Source: Bacillota bacterium
GTDB lineage: Bacteria > Bacillota > Negativicutes > DSM-13327
Reading direction: 5' to 3'
NCBI GenBank assembly: GCA_017889585.1
Contig: JAGFZX010000017.1
Span: 19,240 to 83,239 of the forward strand
Length of the DNA stretch: 64,000 bases
Every line of letters begins with the position of its first letter. Within the stretch, counting starts at the first letter, position 1. Positions 8,872-17,496 of the stretch are shown here, one piece after another. The notes beneath the pieces were generated by a model that worked only from the letters and a program-made list of their open reading frames with translations, ran no database searches and was not told the DNA's origin. Position numbers and translations under genes: made by a program.

Positions 8872-10278
8872 ATGAATCAAAAGCTTATAAAAGGATTGAT
8901 TTGCTTAGGGGTTCCTGGGATCGTATTGCTATGTCCCACACCTGCTGGTTTGAAACTTTGGGCTTGGCAACTTTTTGCAGTCTATCTTGGTGCGGTGCTT
9001 GGACTCATTTTAAGACCTGTAAAAGAACCAATCGTTTTAATTACAGCCATGGGTGTGGTATCTGTATGTTTTAACCAGACTAAAGTTGCTTTGGAAGCCT
9101 TTGGGGAAACAACACCATGGCTAGTGTTCACAGCATTTATTATTGGACAATGTTTTGTGGAGACAGGACTAGGGAATCGAATTGCTTATGTTTTAATCGA
9201 TAATTTTGGCAAATCAAGTTTGCGCTTAGGGTATATAGCGGCTCTCTCTGACTTAATATTATCGCCAGCTATACCTTCGAATACCGCCAGATCCGGAGGG
9301 CTTGTATATCCAATCTTTCAGAGCCTGGCACTCACTCTGGGTTCTCGCCCCGATGATGGGAGCGAGCGGCGAATCGGTTCGTATCTAATGGTCTTAATGT
9401 ATCAGAACAGTTTAATAACTGGTACTATGTTTATCACAGCTGGCGCTATCATGCCACTCATGATTAAACTGACAAATGACATTATGCATGCTGATATTTC
9501 CTGGATTCAGTGGGCAGTGGCCATGTCGGTTCCTGGACTCCTTTGTTTACTATTGGCGCCTTATATAGTTTACAAAATCTATCCACCTGAGCTTAAAGAG
9601 GTAGATAACAAAGCCATTGCCCAAGAAGGGTATAAAAAAATAGGACCTATGAGTCGACAAGAAAAAACATTAGCCGTGCTGTTTGTATGTGCCATCATTG
9701 GCTGGGCAACAGGCACGATTACCAAAATTGATTCAACTGCAGTAGCCTTAGCTTTACTGTCTTTAAGTTTACTAACTGGTGTTATTTCATGGGAAAAAGT
9801 ATTAGCAAGCAAAAGCGCCTGGAGTACTTTTATCTGGTACGGCGGCATTATTTCTTTGGCGAATGGCCTAAATAAAGCTGGTTTCTTTGTTTGGTTAGGA
9901 AAAGTATTCTCACAGAATTTGAATTTTGCCGGAGTTGATAGCATTCTTATTCTCGGCGGGCTGATTTTTATAACGATTATTGTTCGCTATTTATTTGCAT
10001 CAACGATTGCTTTTGTCGTCACTTTTATTCCTGTAATTTATACTATAGGAGCCGTTGCTAATGTACCAGCTCTTCCACTGCTGCTGATGACAGCTGCTTC
10101 AGCCCAGATCGCTAGTTTAATGACTCACTATGGTAATGCTGTGGGTACAGTATTATATGGTGCAGGATATGTACCGCAGGGTACATGGTGGAAGATTGGA
10201 CATATTGTAATGGCTGTTTCAATGACTATTTATTTTATCGTTGGTCTTTCGTGGTGGAAGTTTTTGGGGTTGTGGTAA
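8872..10278 (+). CDS. DASS-family (SLC13) di/tricarboxylate transporter
   Basis: This integral membrane protein of 468 aa has about 11-12 hydrophobic segments. It starts at ATG 8872 with GGGAGG eight bases upstream. Family features include the opening PTPAGLKLWAWQLFAVYLG and the SPAIPSNTARSGG loop (residues about 137-149), where DASS carriers bind Na+ and carboxylate. A second SNT-like motif region lies near the C-terminus (MTHYGNAVG). It closely resembles the second DASS gene at 38876. Placed after aconitase and the PrpF-like gene, it probably imports citrate, aconitate or tricarballylate. Confidence 0.9.
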   Translation: MNQKLIKGLICLGVPGIVLLCPTPAGLKLWAWQLFAVYLGAVLGLILRPVKEPIVLITAMGVVSVCFNQTKVALEAFGETTPWLVFTAFIIGQCFVETGLGNRIAYVLIDNFGKSSLRLGYIAALSDLILSPAIPSNTARSGGLVYPIFQSLALTLGSRPDDGSERRIGSYLMVLMYQNSLITGTMFITAGAIMPLMIKLTNDIMHADISWIQWAVAMSVPGLLCLLLAPYIVYKIYPPELKEVDNKAIAQEGYKKIGPMSRQEKTLAVLFVCAIIGWATGTITKIDSTAVALALLSLSLLTGVISWEKVLASKSAWSTFIWYGGIISLANGLNKAGFFVWLGKVFSQNLNFAGVDSILILGGLIFITIIVRYLFASTIAFVVTFIPVIYTIGAVANVPALPLLLMTAASAQIASLMTHYGNAVGTVLYGAGYVPQGTWWKIGHIVMAVSMTIYFIVGLSWWKFLGLW

Positions 10279-10321
10279 TTTCCTAATAACAATATACAGC
10301 TTTTACAAATTAATTGAAAAA

Positions 10322-10364
10322 GATCAGCAACCGATTTCATGGGGAGATCGGTTGCTGATCCTTT
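10322..10364 (+). terminator. Intrinsic terminator
   Basis: A 14-bp perfect stem (GATCAGCAACCGAT with its complement) and an 11-base loop are followed by CCTTTTA. It ends the aconitase-to-transporter group. Repeat family B starts at its T-tract. Confidence 0.88.
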
Positions 10365-10500
10365 TACGGAATCAGAAAGTATAAGTTTTTGGCTGTCATT
10401 GCGACGAGGTACGAGGAAGCAATCTCTGGACAAGTAGGGGATTGCTTCCTCGTACCTCGTCGCAATGACAAATAAAGGACGCGCTAGCGTTTTTCTTATA
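10365..10500. repeat. Intergenic repeat, family B, with intact 31-bp inverted repeat
   Basis: The outer sequence matches the copy at 4241. Inside, TGTCATTGCGACGAGG... (10394-10424) is exactly complementary to 10440-10470 across a 15-base loop. Palindromes built on GTCATTGCGA...GAAGCAATC are known as dispersed repeats in many bacteria. The element ends with CGCGCTAGCGTTTTTCTTATAA. Confidence 0.88.
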
Positions 10501-10524
10501 AGGGATTGACTTACTCGTGCAATA

Positions 10525-11460
10525 TCATATAAATGTCATATAAATAGGAATGGCAAGTATGGCAAAGAGCGTGCTAATGGTTACTAGCACTGCAGCATAT
10601 TCTGCATCGGCCTGATAAAATTTAGCAAGTATCGTTGTTTGAGTCATAGCAGGTAATGCAGCTTGGATAACAAAAACTTTTTTCATCAAATCGGGGATTG
10701 GGATAACCGATGCGACTAACAATACTGCAATTGGAGAGATAATAAATCTTCCGACTAATACTGCAACAACATCTTTGCTGAATTTGATTGTATTTAATTT
10801 GACGCCGAATATTGTAATTCCGATGAAGAGCATGGATAAAGGAGTTGTCATGTTACCTAAATATTTGCAAGTATTCATCACGAAATTGGGTAAAGAAATT
10901 TCTAAGAGGATAAGCACTACTGCCAATGTAAAGCCCATAAATGGTGGTGAAAATACTCTTCTGATTGTATCGAGACTAATTATTTTGGCGGGAACAGTCT
11001 TCCCATCTAAGCTAATGGAGTAGTTTCCAATTGTCCAAAAAAGAAAGGCATTGGCAAGAAAATATACGAGGACATAGGGTGTGCTGCTTTCGCCAAATAG
11101 GGCGAGGTTTACGGGAACTCCTACAAACAGGGAGCTTGAACAGAAAAATGCTGATCGAAAAGTACCTTGCCTGTTTGGGGCTAACTTAAGAAATTTAGAG
11201 ATCATAAAAGCGACAATAAAGCTAATAATCATTGATAAAATCGGAACGACGACTCCACCGAACAGGATTAAAAAATGTTCCTTATTAAAGGTATTAAGTA
11301 AGTTCCAAACCATGTAAGTCGGCAAGGAAATATAGGTAACTAATCTAGGAAGTAGCTTTGCGTTTTCTAGGGTAAACCACCCTTTGCCAGTGAGAATGTA
11401 CCCTAAGGAAACCATTATGATAATACTCATTAACCCTTCAATTGCATGTAAAAATACCAT
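10525..11460 (-). CDS. AEC-family transporter (auxin efflux carrier / malate permease type)
   Basis: The product is 311 aa with about ten hydrophobic segments in two halves, each with a Pro-containing crossover (LPTYMVWNL; ALPAMTQTTILA). This is the AEC fold of MleP-like malate and other organic acid permeases. The start at 11460 is fixed by AAGGAGG five bases upstream. The gene diverges from a LysR regulator at 11627, which likely controls it. The substrate is probably an organic acid or amino acid; the sequence does not decide. Confidence 0.88.
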   Translation of the reverse strand: MVFLHAIEGLMSIIIMVSLGYILTGKGWFTLENAKLLPRLVTYISLPTYMVWNLLNTFNKEHFLILFGGVVVPILSMIISFIVAFMISKFLKLAPNRQGTFRSAFFCSSSLFVGVPVNLALFGESSTPYVLVYFLANAFLFWTIGNYSISLDGKTVPAKIISLDTIRRVFSPPFMGFTLAVVLILLEISLPNFVMNTCKYLGNMTTPLSMLFIGITIFGVKLNTIKFSKDVVAVLVGRFIISPIAVLLVASVIPIPDLMKKVFVIQAALPAMTQTTILAKFYQADAEYAAVLVTISTLFAILAIPIYMTFI

Positions 11461-11626
11461 GTTTGCCTCCTTGTATTTCATGAATAGTTAACAAAATTTA
11501 ATGCTTATATCTTTGACGATACTTGGGCTTTCATATATCATTATAACAAAGTATATAATATATAAAAAATACTGAAAAAGTTCTTCACGTATACTAAAAA
11601 AGTATGGCAAAAGGGTGGGCATTTCT

Positions 11627-12502
11627 ATGGATATTAAACAACTCAGGTATTTTCATGCCATCGCTGAAGAGGGGCAAATTACAAGGGCTGCCAAACGGCT
11701 ACATATGGCTCAGCCTCCATTGAGCCAACAACTTAAATTATTAGAAGAAGAATTAGGCGTAAAATTAGTAGAACGAGAGAGACGGGGAATTATATTAACT
11801 GGCGCAGGTCATTTGCTTTATAAACGGGCAGAACATATACTTGAGTTAATGCATACGACTACGAAAGAGTTAAAGGAGCTAGACGAAGGATATGCGGGAA
11901 GTCTCTCTGTTGGTGCTGTTGCATCCTCTGGGACAACTTTCTTACCGTTCAAATTGGTCAACTTTCATAAAAAATATCCCAAAGTTAATTTTCAGCTATG
12001 GGAAGGTGACACCAACAGAATTTTAGATTTATTGAATACTGGTATCATTGAAATAGGTATTGTACGATCCATTTTTGATTCAGAGCTTTACCACTCAGTT
12101 AGTCTACCAAATGAGCCCATGGTAGTTGCCATGGGGAGAGAATGGTGCTGTGGAGAACAGACTGGGCAGATCGATATGACAGAACTTGCTGGTAAGCCTT
12201 TGTTGCTACATCGGAGTAATGAAGTTATGATGATAGAGTGCTGCCGAAAAAATGGCTTTGAGCCCCAAATTCTGTGTCAGGGGGATGATGTTAGATCCTT
12301 ACTCGTATGGGCCGATGCAGGACTGGGCCTAGCTATTGTGCCGAAATCTGCAGTAGGCCTAGTGCCAAGCAATAAGTTAGCATACAAAGAAATTATTGAA
12401 TCCTCCCTAGAAATAAGAAAAGCAATTATTTGGCTGAAAAATCGCTACCTATCAGCAATTACCAGAAATTTTCTAGAGATGATACTTTCAGACTTATCCT
12501 AA
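11627..12502 (+). CDS. LysR-family transcriptional regulator
   Basis: The product is 291 aa. ATG 11627 gives the standard LysR opening MDIKQLRYFHAIAEEGQ; a GTG at 11615 would only add four residues. The helix-turn-helix lies at about residues 16-40 (QITRAAKRLHMAQPPLSQQL). The effector domain covers about 90-291. The 166-base AT-rich spacer shared with the AEC transporter probably holds the operator. The most likely target is the divergent transporter; the inducer is unknown. Confidence 0.92.
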   Translation: MDIKQLRYFHAIAEEGQITRAAKRLHMAQPPLSQQLKLLEEELGVKLVERERRGIILTGAGHLLYKRAEHILELMHTTTKELKELDEGYAGSLSVGAVASSGTTFLPFKLVNFHKKYPKVNFQLWEGDTNRILDLLNTGIIEIGIVRSIFDSELYHSVSLPNEPMVVAMGREWCCGEQTGQIDMTELAGKPLLLHRSNEVMMIECCRKNGFEPQILCQGDDVRSLLVWADAGLGLAIVPKSAVGLVPSNKLAYKEIIESSLEIRKAIIWLKNRYLSAITRNFLEMILSDLS

Positions 12503-12579
12503 GAAATTTTCATTACAGAACAACTGATATCATGAAGATATAAGGAGATTGGTTTTAATTACTATTAGCTCATCGATGA

Positions 12580-12750
12580 TCTTTAGGGAATGATACGGAA
12601 AGACAGGAGAATACGGCTGAGACTCTCACAATATCAGCCGTAAGTGAAGAGCAATCGGCTTCTATGCAGGAAGTTGCTTCTGCCAGTCAAGTATTGGCGA
12701 AGATTACCGGATTTAATTATAAAAATATAAAGTATAGGAATAATTTTTGA
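12580..12750 (+). pseudogene. Relic of a methyl-accepting chemotaxis protein C-terminus
   Basis: One frame between stops at 12577 and 12748 encodes NTAETLTISAVSEEQSASM followed by QEVASASQVLAKITGF. This is recognisably the last part of an MCP signalling domain (the TISAATEEQSASMEE-like stretch). There is no start codon, upstream receptor or ribosome site, and the tail is non-homologous, so it is a decayed gene end. A complete but different chemoreceptor lies at 51461. Confidence 0.75.
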
Positions 12751-12790
12751 ATTTAAGTACGCAGCTTGAGAGTAACCAATAAAATTACGA

Positions 12791-12831
12791 AACGCCAGCA
12801 CGGAGTTTGCTCTCCGTTGCTGGCGTTTTCT
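12791..12831. terminator. Intrinsic terminator
   Basis: AACGCCAGCA plus CGGAG pairs with CTCCG plus TGCTGGCGTT, followed by TTCTTTA. It sits between the receptor relic and repeat family A. The A-run on its left could also make it work leftwards. Confidence 0.8.
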
Positions 12832-12832
12832 T

Positions 12833-12910
12833 TACGGAATCAGAAATTATAACAATTTCCGATTCCAAGTAAGGGCAACTAAGGCTTGGCGCAAGCCAAG
12901 TTTTCTTTAT
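12833..12910. repeat. Intergenic structured repeat, family A (compact copy)
   Basis: It opens TACGGAATCAGAAATTATA and includes GGAATC.GAAATT paired with AATTTC.GATTCC. It then has AAGTAAGGGCAACTAAGGC and hairpin CTTGGC-GCAA-GCCAAG with a GNRA loop, ending TTTTCTTTA. The second loop differs from the copy at 4147 (GGAA) while the stem is kept. Confidence 0.82.
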
Positions 12911-12962
12911 GTTTATGGAGAGTAAATTGTGGAAATAATAGGTGATAGTTGGAGGTAATGCA

Positions 12963-13220
12963 ATGAAAAAAACTTTTACAAATCTAGCTATTATTGCTGG
13001 AATTTTATTTTCGATTTATAGTACTACTTACGCAAGTTGGGGCTGGGAGAGTACTGATGATCCTACGCCTTATTATCATCAAGAATGGGGGAAATGGTAT
13101 AATTACGAGGATGCTAAGGTGTTCATGGTTCAAATAGACGATAAGACATATAAATATGTATTTGATTACAATGGCAAATTTATCGGTGGTTGGATCACAT
13201 ATATGCCTATGAGGTTGTAG
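12963..13220 (+). CDS. Small secreted protein of unknown function
   Basis: The product is 85 aa, with TTGGAGG eight bases before ATG 12963. Residues 1-24 are a clear signal peptide ([20 protein letters not shown], then TTYA). The mature part is short and aromatic ([28 protein letters not shown]), and then resembles an extracellular beta-strand segment ([15 protein letters not shown]). No family was recognised. It stands alone between repeat family A and pgm. Confidence 0.65.
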   Translation: MKKTFTNLAIIAGILFSIYSTTYASWGWESTDDPTPYYHQEWGKWYNYEDAKVFMVQIDDKTYKYVFDYNGKFIGGWITYMPMRL

Positions 13221-13339
13221 TTACAAAATCCTGTAAGATAAAGATACTTGCAGGACTTTTTCATTTTAATGATAAATATAATGATGTAGTATATTCAAAA
13301 TCCGTTCCCTGTCCTTGGGAATTAATTTGGAGGTTGTCT

Positions 13340-14992
13340 ATGTCGATTCATTTATTAGCAGGTAAGAAAGCTCCCAAGTCTATTTTGGTCAATATTCCCC
13401 GCCTGATTAGTGCCTACTATGTCAATCATCCTGATAGTAACGAGCCAACGCAAAAAGTTGTCTTCGGCACATCTGGTCATCGTGGCAATTCCCTAAAATA
13501 TAGTTTTAATGAGGATCATATTCATGCTATTACCCAGGGGATTTGCGATTACCGTAAAGCACAAGGGATAAATGGTCCATTGTTTATTGGCTTTGACACT
13601 CATGCTCTCTCTGAGCCAGCGTTTATCTCAGCAGTGGAAGTGCTTGCTGCGAACGGTGTGGAAACTCTGATTGCTAAAGATATGAACTATACTCCCACGC
13701 CAGGTATATCTCATGCTATTTTGAGTTATAACAAGGGCCGTCAGCAAGGCCTCGCTGACGGCATTGTGATTACACCTTCACATAACCCGCCTGATAACGG
13801 TGGCATCAAGTATAACCCACCAAATGGCGGACCGGCGGATACTGATATTACCAAGTGGATTGCTGGCATTGCCAATGAATTATTAAAGAATGGCAATAAA
13901 GCAGTAAAACGTTTACCTTATGAAAAGGCGATTAAAGCTAATAATGTCCGGGAATTTGATTTTATATTGCCTTATGTTAATGATCTGAACAATATCATTG
14001 ATATGGATGCCATAAAATCTGCAGGTCTTAAACTCGGCGCAGATGCTTTAGGGGGCGCAGGTCTAGGCTACTGGCTACCCATCGCTGAAAAATATGGTCT
14101 TACTATTGATCTGTTAAATGGTCATCCGGATCCGACGTTTAGTTTTATGAATGTAGATGGGGATGGGAAAATACGTATGGATTGCTCCTCGCCCTACGCT
14201 ATGGCTGGACTTATTGAACTTAAAGATAAATATGATCTTGCTTTTGGTAATGATGCAGATTTTGATCGGCATGGTATTGTTACGCCGAGCACTGGACTCT
14301 TAAATCCTAATCATTATTTGTCTGTTGCTATTTCTTATTTATTTCAAGACCGCACAGGGTGGCGTGCTGATGCTGCTATTGGTAAGACTTTGGTAAGTTC
14401 ATCCATGATTGATCGTGTTGCGGTAAGCCTTGGAAAAAGACTTGCTGAGGTTCCAGTAGGTTTCAAATGGTTTGTAGATGGATTAGTGGATGGTTCCTTC
14501 GGTTTTGGCGGTGAAGAGAGTGCAGGTGCATCCTTTCTCAAAAAGGACGGCACAGTCTGGACAACAGATAAAGATGGTATCATTCTATGTTTACTTGCTG
14601 CAGAAATCACAGCTAAAACTGGGCGGGATCCTGGTGAGCTTTATCAAGATTTAACAGCAAAATTCGGTACACCAGTATATTCACGTATGGATGCAGTTGC
14701 CAGCTTAGAGCAGAAAGCTGTATTGTCTAAACTTTCACCAGACCAGGTAACAGCAGATGTTCTTGCTGATGAAAAAATTACCGCTAAACTTACCAAGGCA
14801 CCAAGTAACAATGCAGATATTGGTGGTCTAAAGGTCTGCACTGAGAATGGTTGGTTTGCGGCTCGTCCTTCTGGTACAGAGGATGTTTATAAAATATATG
14901 CAGAAAGTTTTAAAGGCGCAGCCCATCTTCAACAGATTCAGGAAGAGGCTAAACAAATAGTTAATGATACCTTTCAAACTGCTGGAGTGTAG
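13340..14992 (+). CDS. pgm: Phosphoglucomutase (alpha-D-glucose phosphate-specific)
   Basis: The enzyme interconverts glucose-1-phosphate and glucose-6-phosphate for glycogen, UDP-glucose and envelope sugar synthesis. It is 550 aa and closely resembles enterobacterial Pgm along its whole length. Visible features are FGTSGHRG near the N-terminus, the phosphoserine loop TPSHNP at Ser147, the metal loop DADFDRHG, the sugar loop GFGGEESAG, and the phosphate loop [13 protein letters not shown] 13340 with TTGGAGG upstream is the start; the frame is open further 5' but that extension has no similarity. It may be co-transcribed with the phosphatase 20 bases downstream. Confidence 0.97.
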   Translation: MSIHLLAGKKAPKSILVNIPRLISAYYVNHPDSNEPTQKVVFGTSGHRGNSLKYSFNEDHIHAITQGICDYRKAQGINGPLFIGFDTHALSEPAFISAVEVLAANGVETLIAKDMNYTPTPGISHAILSYNKGRQQGLADGIVITPSHNPPDNGGIKYNPPNGGPADTDITKWIAGIANELLKNGNKAVKRLPYEKAIKANNVREFDFILPYVNDLNNIIDMDAIKSAGLKLGADALGGAGLGYWLPIAEKYGLTIDLLNGHPDPTFSFMNVDGDGKIRMDCSSPYAMAGLIELKDKYDLAFGNDADFDRHGIVTPSTGLLNPNHYLSVAISYLFQDRTGWRADAAIGKTLVSSSMIDRVAVSLGKRLAEVPVGFKWFVDGLVDGSFGFGGEESAGASFLKKDGTVWTTDKDGIILCLLAAEITAKTGRDPGELYQDLTAKFGTPVYSRMDAVASLEQKAVLSKLSPDQVTADVLADEKITAKLTKAPSNNADIGGLKVCTENGWFAARPSGTEDVYKIYAESFKGAAHLQQIQEEAKQIVNDTFQTAGV

Positions 14993-15012
14993 TAAAACAG
15001 GGAGGAAGTAGT

Positions 15013-16299
15013 TTGCTAAAGAAAAAGACGGTTGTGTATAGTTTATTTATGGTCATTATGGTTGTTGCCCTGTCGATGTTTTTTTCATCAGTCCTTCCTT
15101 CAACAGTTCCGGTGGGGGGGATTGCTACTGCTGCCGAGCATATTACATTGACTTGGGCAGCAGATCCGCAGACGACCCAGACCATCACTTGGCAGACAGA
15201 AGTTACTAATGGGCTAGGGCGAGTGCAATACGCCCCGGCGGTAGAGGCTAAATCCTTTCCCCATAATGCTAGAAGTCTTAGCGCTGGTGTGGAAGAGTTA
15301 GCTACAAATTGGGGGAATGTGAGTATTCATTCTGTGACCCTGACTGGTCTTAAACCGGGTACAACCTATATTTATCGAGTAGGAGAAGAAAAAGGTTGGA
15401 GTGACCTACGCACTTTTACCACTGCTTCTACTCATGTTTCCAAGTTCAAATTTTTGGTATTCGGCGATTCTCAGAGTAATAACTATAATGTATGGCGTTC
15501 CACACTCCATCGAGCATATCAGACCAATCCTGAGGCTGTTTTTTTCACCAACATAGGGGATCTGGTAGATAGGGGTCAGGATTATGCCCAATGGAAGGCG
15601 TGGTTTGATGCTGCCCAAGGGGTTATGGACATTATTCCTGTGATGCCAGTAACAGGAAACCATGAGTCCTATACACCTGAAGGACGTTTTTCCATGCCGA
15701 TATTCTTTAGTGCCCAGTTAAAGTTACCCCTTAATGGTCCAGAGGGACTTAAGGGACAAGTCTATTCTTTTGATTATGGGGACGTACATTTTAGTATGTT
15801 GGATAGCCAAGAAGGGGAAGAAAGGCGGTTTGTACCTGCCATGTTAGATAAACAAGAAGCATGGTTAGAGAATGATTTAAGGGCAACTAATAAAAAATGG
15901 AAAATAGTCTGTTTCCATCGTCCTCCTTATAATAATAAGGAGAAGGAAACTAATCAAAATATTCGAAAGGCTTTTGTACCTGTTTTCGATAAATATCATG
16001 TAGACGTGGTTTTTACTGGTCACGATCATGTTTATGCCCGCACATATCCCCTTTACGGTGACGAAGTGGTGGACAGTCCGGGCAAAGGTACGATATATGT
16101 TGCCACAGGTCGGAGTGGTACTAAATCCTATCGAGATAGTTTAGCTAAAGATCGAAACATATTTTTTTATAATCCCCTTGATGAACCGAACTATGTTACT
16201 GTGGAAGTGAGTGGCAACAGCCTGACGGTGAAAGCTTTCAAGCAAAGCGGTATTCTGATCGATAATTGGATGATCGACAAGGCGGCTGGAGGCAAGTAA
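15013..16299 (+). CDS. Secreted purple-acid-phosphatase-like metallophosphoesterase
   Basis: The product is 428 aa and starts at TTG 15013, seven bases after GGAGG. An N-terminal signal or anchor segment (about residues 8-35) is followed by a fibronectin-like PAP N-terminal domain (ITLTWAADPQTTQTITWQT; LTGLKPGTTYIYRVG). The catalytic calcineurin-like domain has all metal motifs: FGDSQ, GDLVDRG, GNHE, FHRPPY and TGHDHVYAR. It should hydrolyse phosphate esters outside the cytoplasmic membrane. It lies 20 bases after pgm, possibly in the same transcript. Confidence 0.92.
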   Translation: MLKKKTVVYSLFMVIMVVALSMFFSSVLPSTVPVGGIATAAEHITLTWAADPQTTQTITWQTEVTNGLGRVQYAPAVEAKSFPHNARSLSAGVEELATNWGNVSIHSVTLTGLKPGTTYIYRVGEEKGWSDLRTFTTASTHVSKFKFLVFGDSQSNNYNVWRSTLHRAYQTNPEAVFFTNIGDLVDRGQDYAQWKAWFDAAQGVMDIIPVMPVTGNHESYTPEGRFSMPIFFSAQLKLPLNGPEGLKGQVYSFDYGDVHFSMLDSQEGEERRFVPAMLDKQEAWLENDLRATNKKWKIVCFHRPPYNNKEKETNQNIRKAFVPVFDKYHVDVVFTGHDHVYARTYPLYGDEVVDSPGKGTIYVATGRSGTKSYRDSLAKDRNIFFYNPLDEPNYVTVEVSGNSLTVKAFKQSGILIDNWMIDKAAGGK

Positions 16300-16310
16300 A
16301 TATATATATA

Positions 16311-16339
16311 AAACCCCCCTGTCAATGACAGGAGGGTTT
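16311..16339. terminator. Bidirectional terminator between convergent genes
   Basis: AAACCCcCCTGTCA pairs with TGACAGGaGGGTTT with one mismatch. It lies between the rightward phosphatase and the leftward zinc-ribbon gene and has A/T runs on both sides. Confidence 0.8.
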
Positions 16340-16345
16340 GTACAA

Positions 16346-16642
16346 TTAACGGTTTCTGCTGAAACAGTCTCTGCAATAAACAGGACGGTCGCCACTTGGA
16401 CGGAAAGGAACTTGTGTTGTTACGCCGCAAGCTGCACAAACTGCTTCATGCATTTCGCGTTGTTGGTAGTTGCTGTTACCACCACGGTTTCCACCGTTTC
16501 TTTGTTTGTTAGCTGCTCTGCATTGAGGGCAACGGCCTGGCTCGTTGGTGAACCCTTTTTCAGCGAAGAAATCTTGCTCGGAAGCGGAGAATACGAATTG
16601 TTCTGCGCAATCGCGGCATGTTAATGTTTTGTCTTGATTCAT
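16346..16642 (-). CDS. Small zinc-ribbon protein (copy 1)
   Basis: The product is 98 aa with four CxxC pairs: CRDC near the N-terminus, CPQC, CAAC and CRDC at the C-terminus. These would build two zinc ribbons separated by a Gly/Asn/Arg/Gln-rich linker (RNGGNRGGNSNYQQRE). The N-terminal half matches the probable zinc-ribbon type and the C-terminal half the GVTTQVPFRPSGDRPVYC type. Such proteins are suspected nucleic-acid binders, but the role is unproven. The copy at 16872 is nearly identical, and both upstream regions share sequence, showing a tandem duplication. AGGAGG precedes the ATG. Confidence 0.88.
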   Translation of the reverse strand: MNQDKTLTCRDCAEQFVFSASEQDFFAEKGFTNEPGRCPQCRAANKQRNGGNRGGNSNYQQREMHEAVCAACGVTTQVPFRPSGDRPVYCRDCFSRNR

Positions 16643-16794
16643 GTATATAACCTCCTTGTATGTATATTACCCAAATAGTTAATGGAGAATACTCTTTCAT
16701 CTATTTAAGAACTACTACAGTATACGATTATTCTGTCCAGAAGTAAAGGAATTTAATAAGATAATTTTAGGAATGATTTTCTATATCATTATTT

Positions 16795-16827
16795 GGAAAC
16801 ATGAAAGTGTTATACTTTCATGTTTCC
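16795..16827. repeat. 14-bp perfect hairpin
   Basis: GGAAACATGAAAGT and its exact complement surround the loop GTTAT, directly beside the terminator of the second zinc-ribbon gene. It may act as an additional terminator or processing element. Confidence 0.65.
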
Positions 16828-16833
16828 ATAAGA

Positions 16834-16862
16834 AAAAGCTCTGTCAATGACAGAGCTTTTTT
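16834..16862 (-). terminator. Terminator of zinc-ribbon copy 2
   Basis: AAGCTCTGTC / GACAGAGCTT stem with a 3-base loop and A/T-runs on both sides, directly downstream of the leftward gene ending at 16872. The stem core CTGTCAATGACAG is shared with the terminator at 16311, another sign of the duplication. Confidence 0.85.
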
Positions 16863-16871
16863 ATATTACTA

Positions 16872-17162
16872 TTAACGGTTTCTGCTGAAACAGTCTCTGC
16901 AGTAAACAGGACGATCGCCGCTTGGACGGAAAGGAACTTGAGTAGTTACGCCACAAGCTGCACATACTGCGTCATGCATTTCCCGTTGTTGGTAGTTGCT
17001 GTTACGGCCACCACCGTTGTTTTGTTTGTGAATTGCTCTGCATTGAGGGCAACGGCCTGGTTCATTGGTAAAACCTTTTTCAGCGTAGAAATCTTGTTCT
17101 GATGCTGAAAAAATGAATTGTTCTGCGCAATCGCGGCAAGTTAAAGTTTTGTCTTGAGTCAT
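16872..17162 (-). CDS. Small zinc-ribbon protein (copy 2)
   Basis: The product is 96 aa and near-identical to the protein at 16346, with all eight cysteines kept (CRDC, CPQC, CAAC, CRDC). Most differences are in the linker between the ribbons. GAGG precedes the start. The upstream region shares TTACCCAAATAG and a GTAAAGGAATT block with copy 1, so promoter and gene were duplicated together. It may respond to the same signal or provide dosage. Confidence 0.88.
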   Translation of the reverse strand: MTQDKTLTCRDCAEQFIFSASEQDFYAEKGFTNEPGRCPQCRAIHKQNNGGGRNSNYQQREMHDAVCAACGVTTQVPFRPSGDRPVYCRDCFSRNR

Positions 17163-17273
17163 GTTAAATAGCCTCCTCGAATCTGTTACCCAAATAGCTA
17201 ATTGTTACTATCTATTGAAAAATATCAATAGACCTATTTTAGGACTACTAAATTATATAATAGATTTAGATAA

Positions 17274-17324
17274 AAGTAAAGGAATTAAATAATAATATAG
17301 TATTATTATTTAATTCCTTTACTT
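17274..17324. repeat. Perfect 24-bp AT-rich palindrome
   Basis: The arm AAGTAAAGGAATTAAATAAT (plus AATA) at 17274-17297 is exactly complementary to 17301-17324 with a 3-base spacer TAG. It lies in the 334-base gap between zinc-ribbon copy 2 and the DUF4931 gene. The left arm resembles the region upstream of copy 1 (16741-16764), so the palindrome may have grown from that promoter-proximal sequence. Confidence 0.85.
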
Positions 17325-17496
17325 GAAGGAGAAATATCTTGAATATTGAAATGAGTAATCAGACAAATAATCTGATGAATAAGTTTAAATAAAAGACTAT
17401 ACTTATAAGTAAAGGTATTTTTAGCCACTAAGTACTAAAGTGACTAAATTTGAAAGATTAGAGGGAAAATTTTCATTTATAGATGGGAGATTGATT

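Noticed and set aside
4147..12910. Repeat families A and B as insertion sequences or CRISPR repeats
   Set aside because: No transposase, no terminal direct duplications that I could verify, no regular spacing; they are small non-coding dispersed elements.
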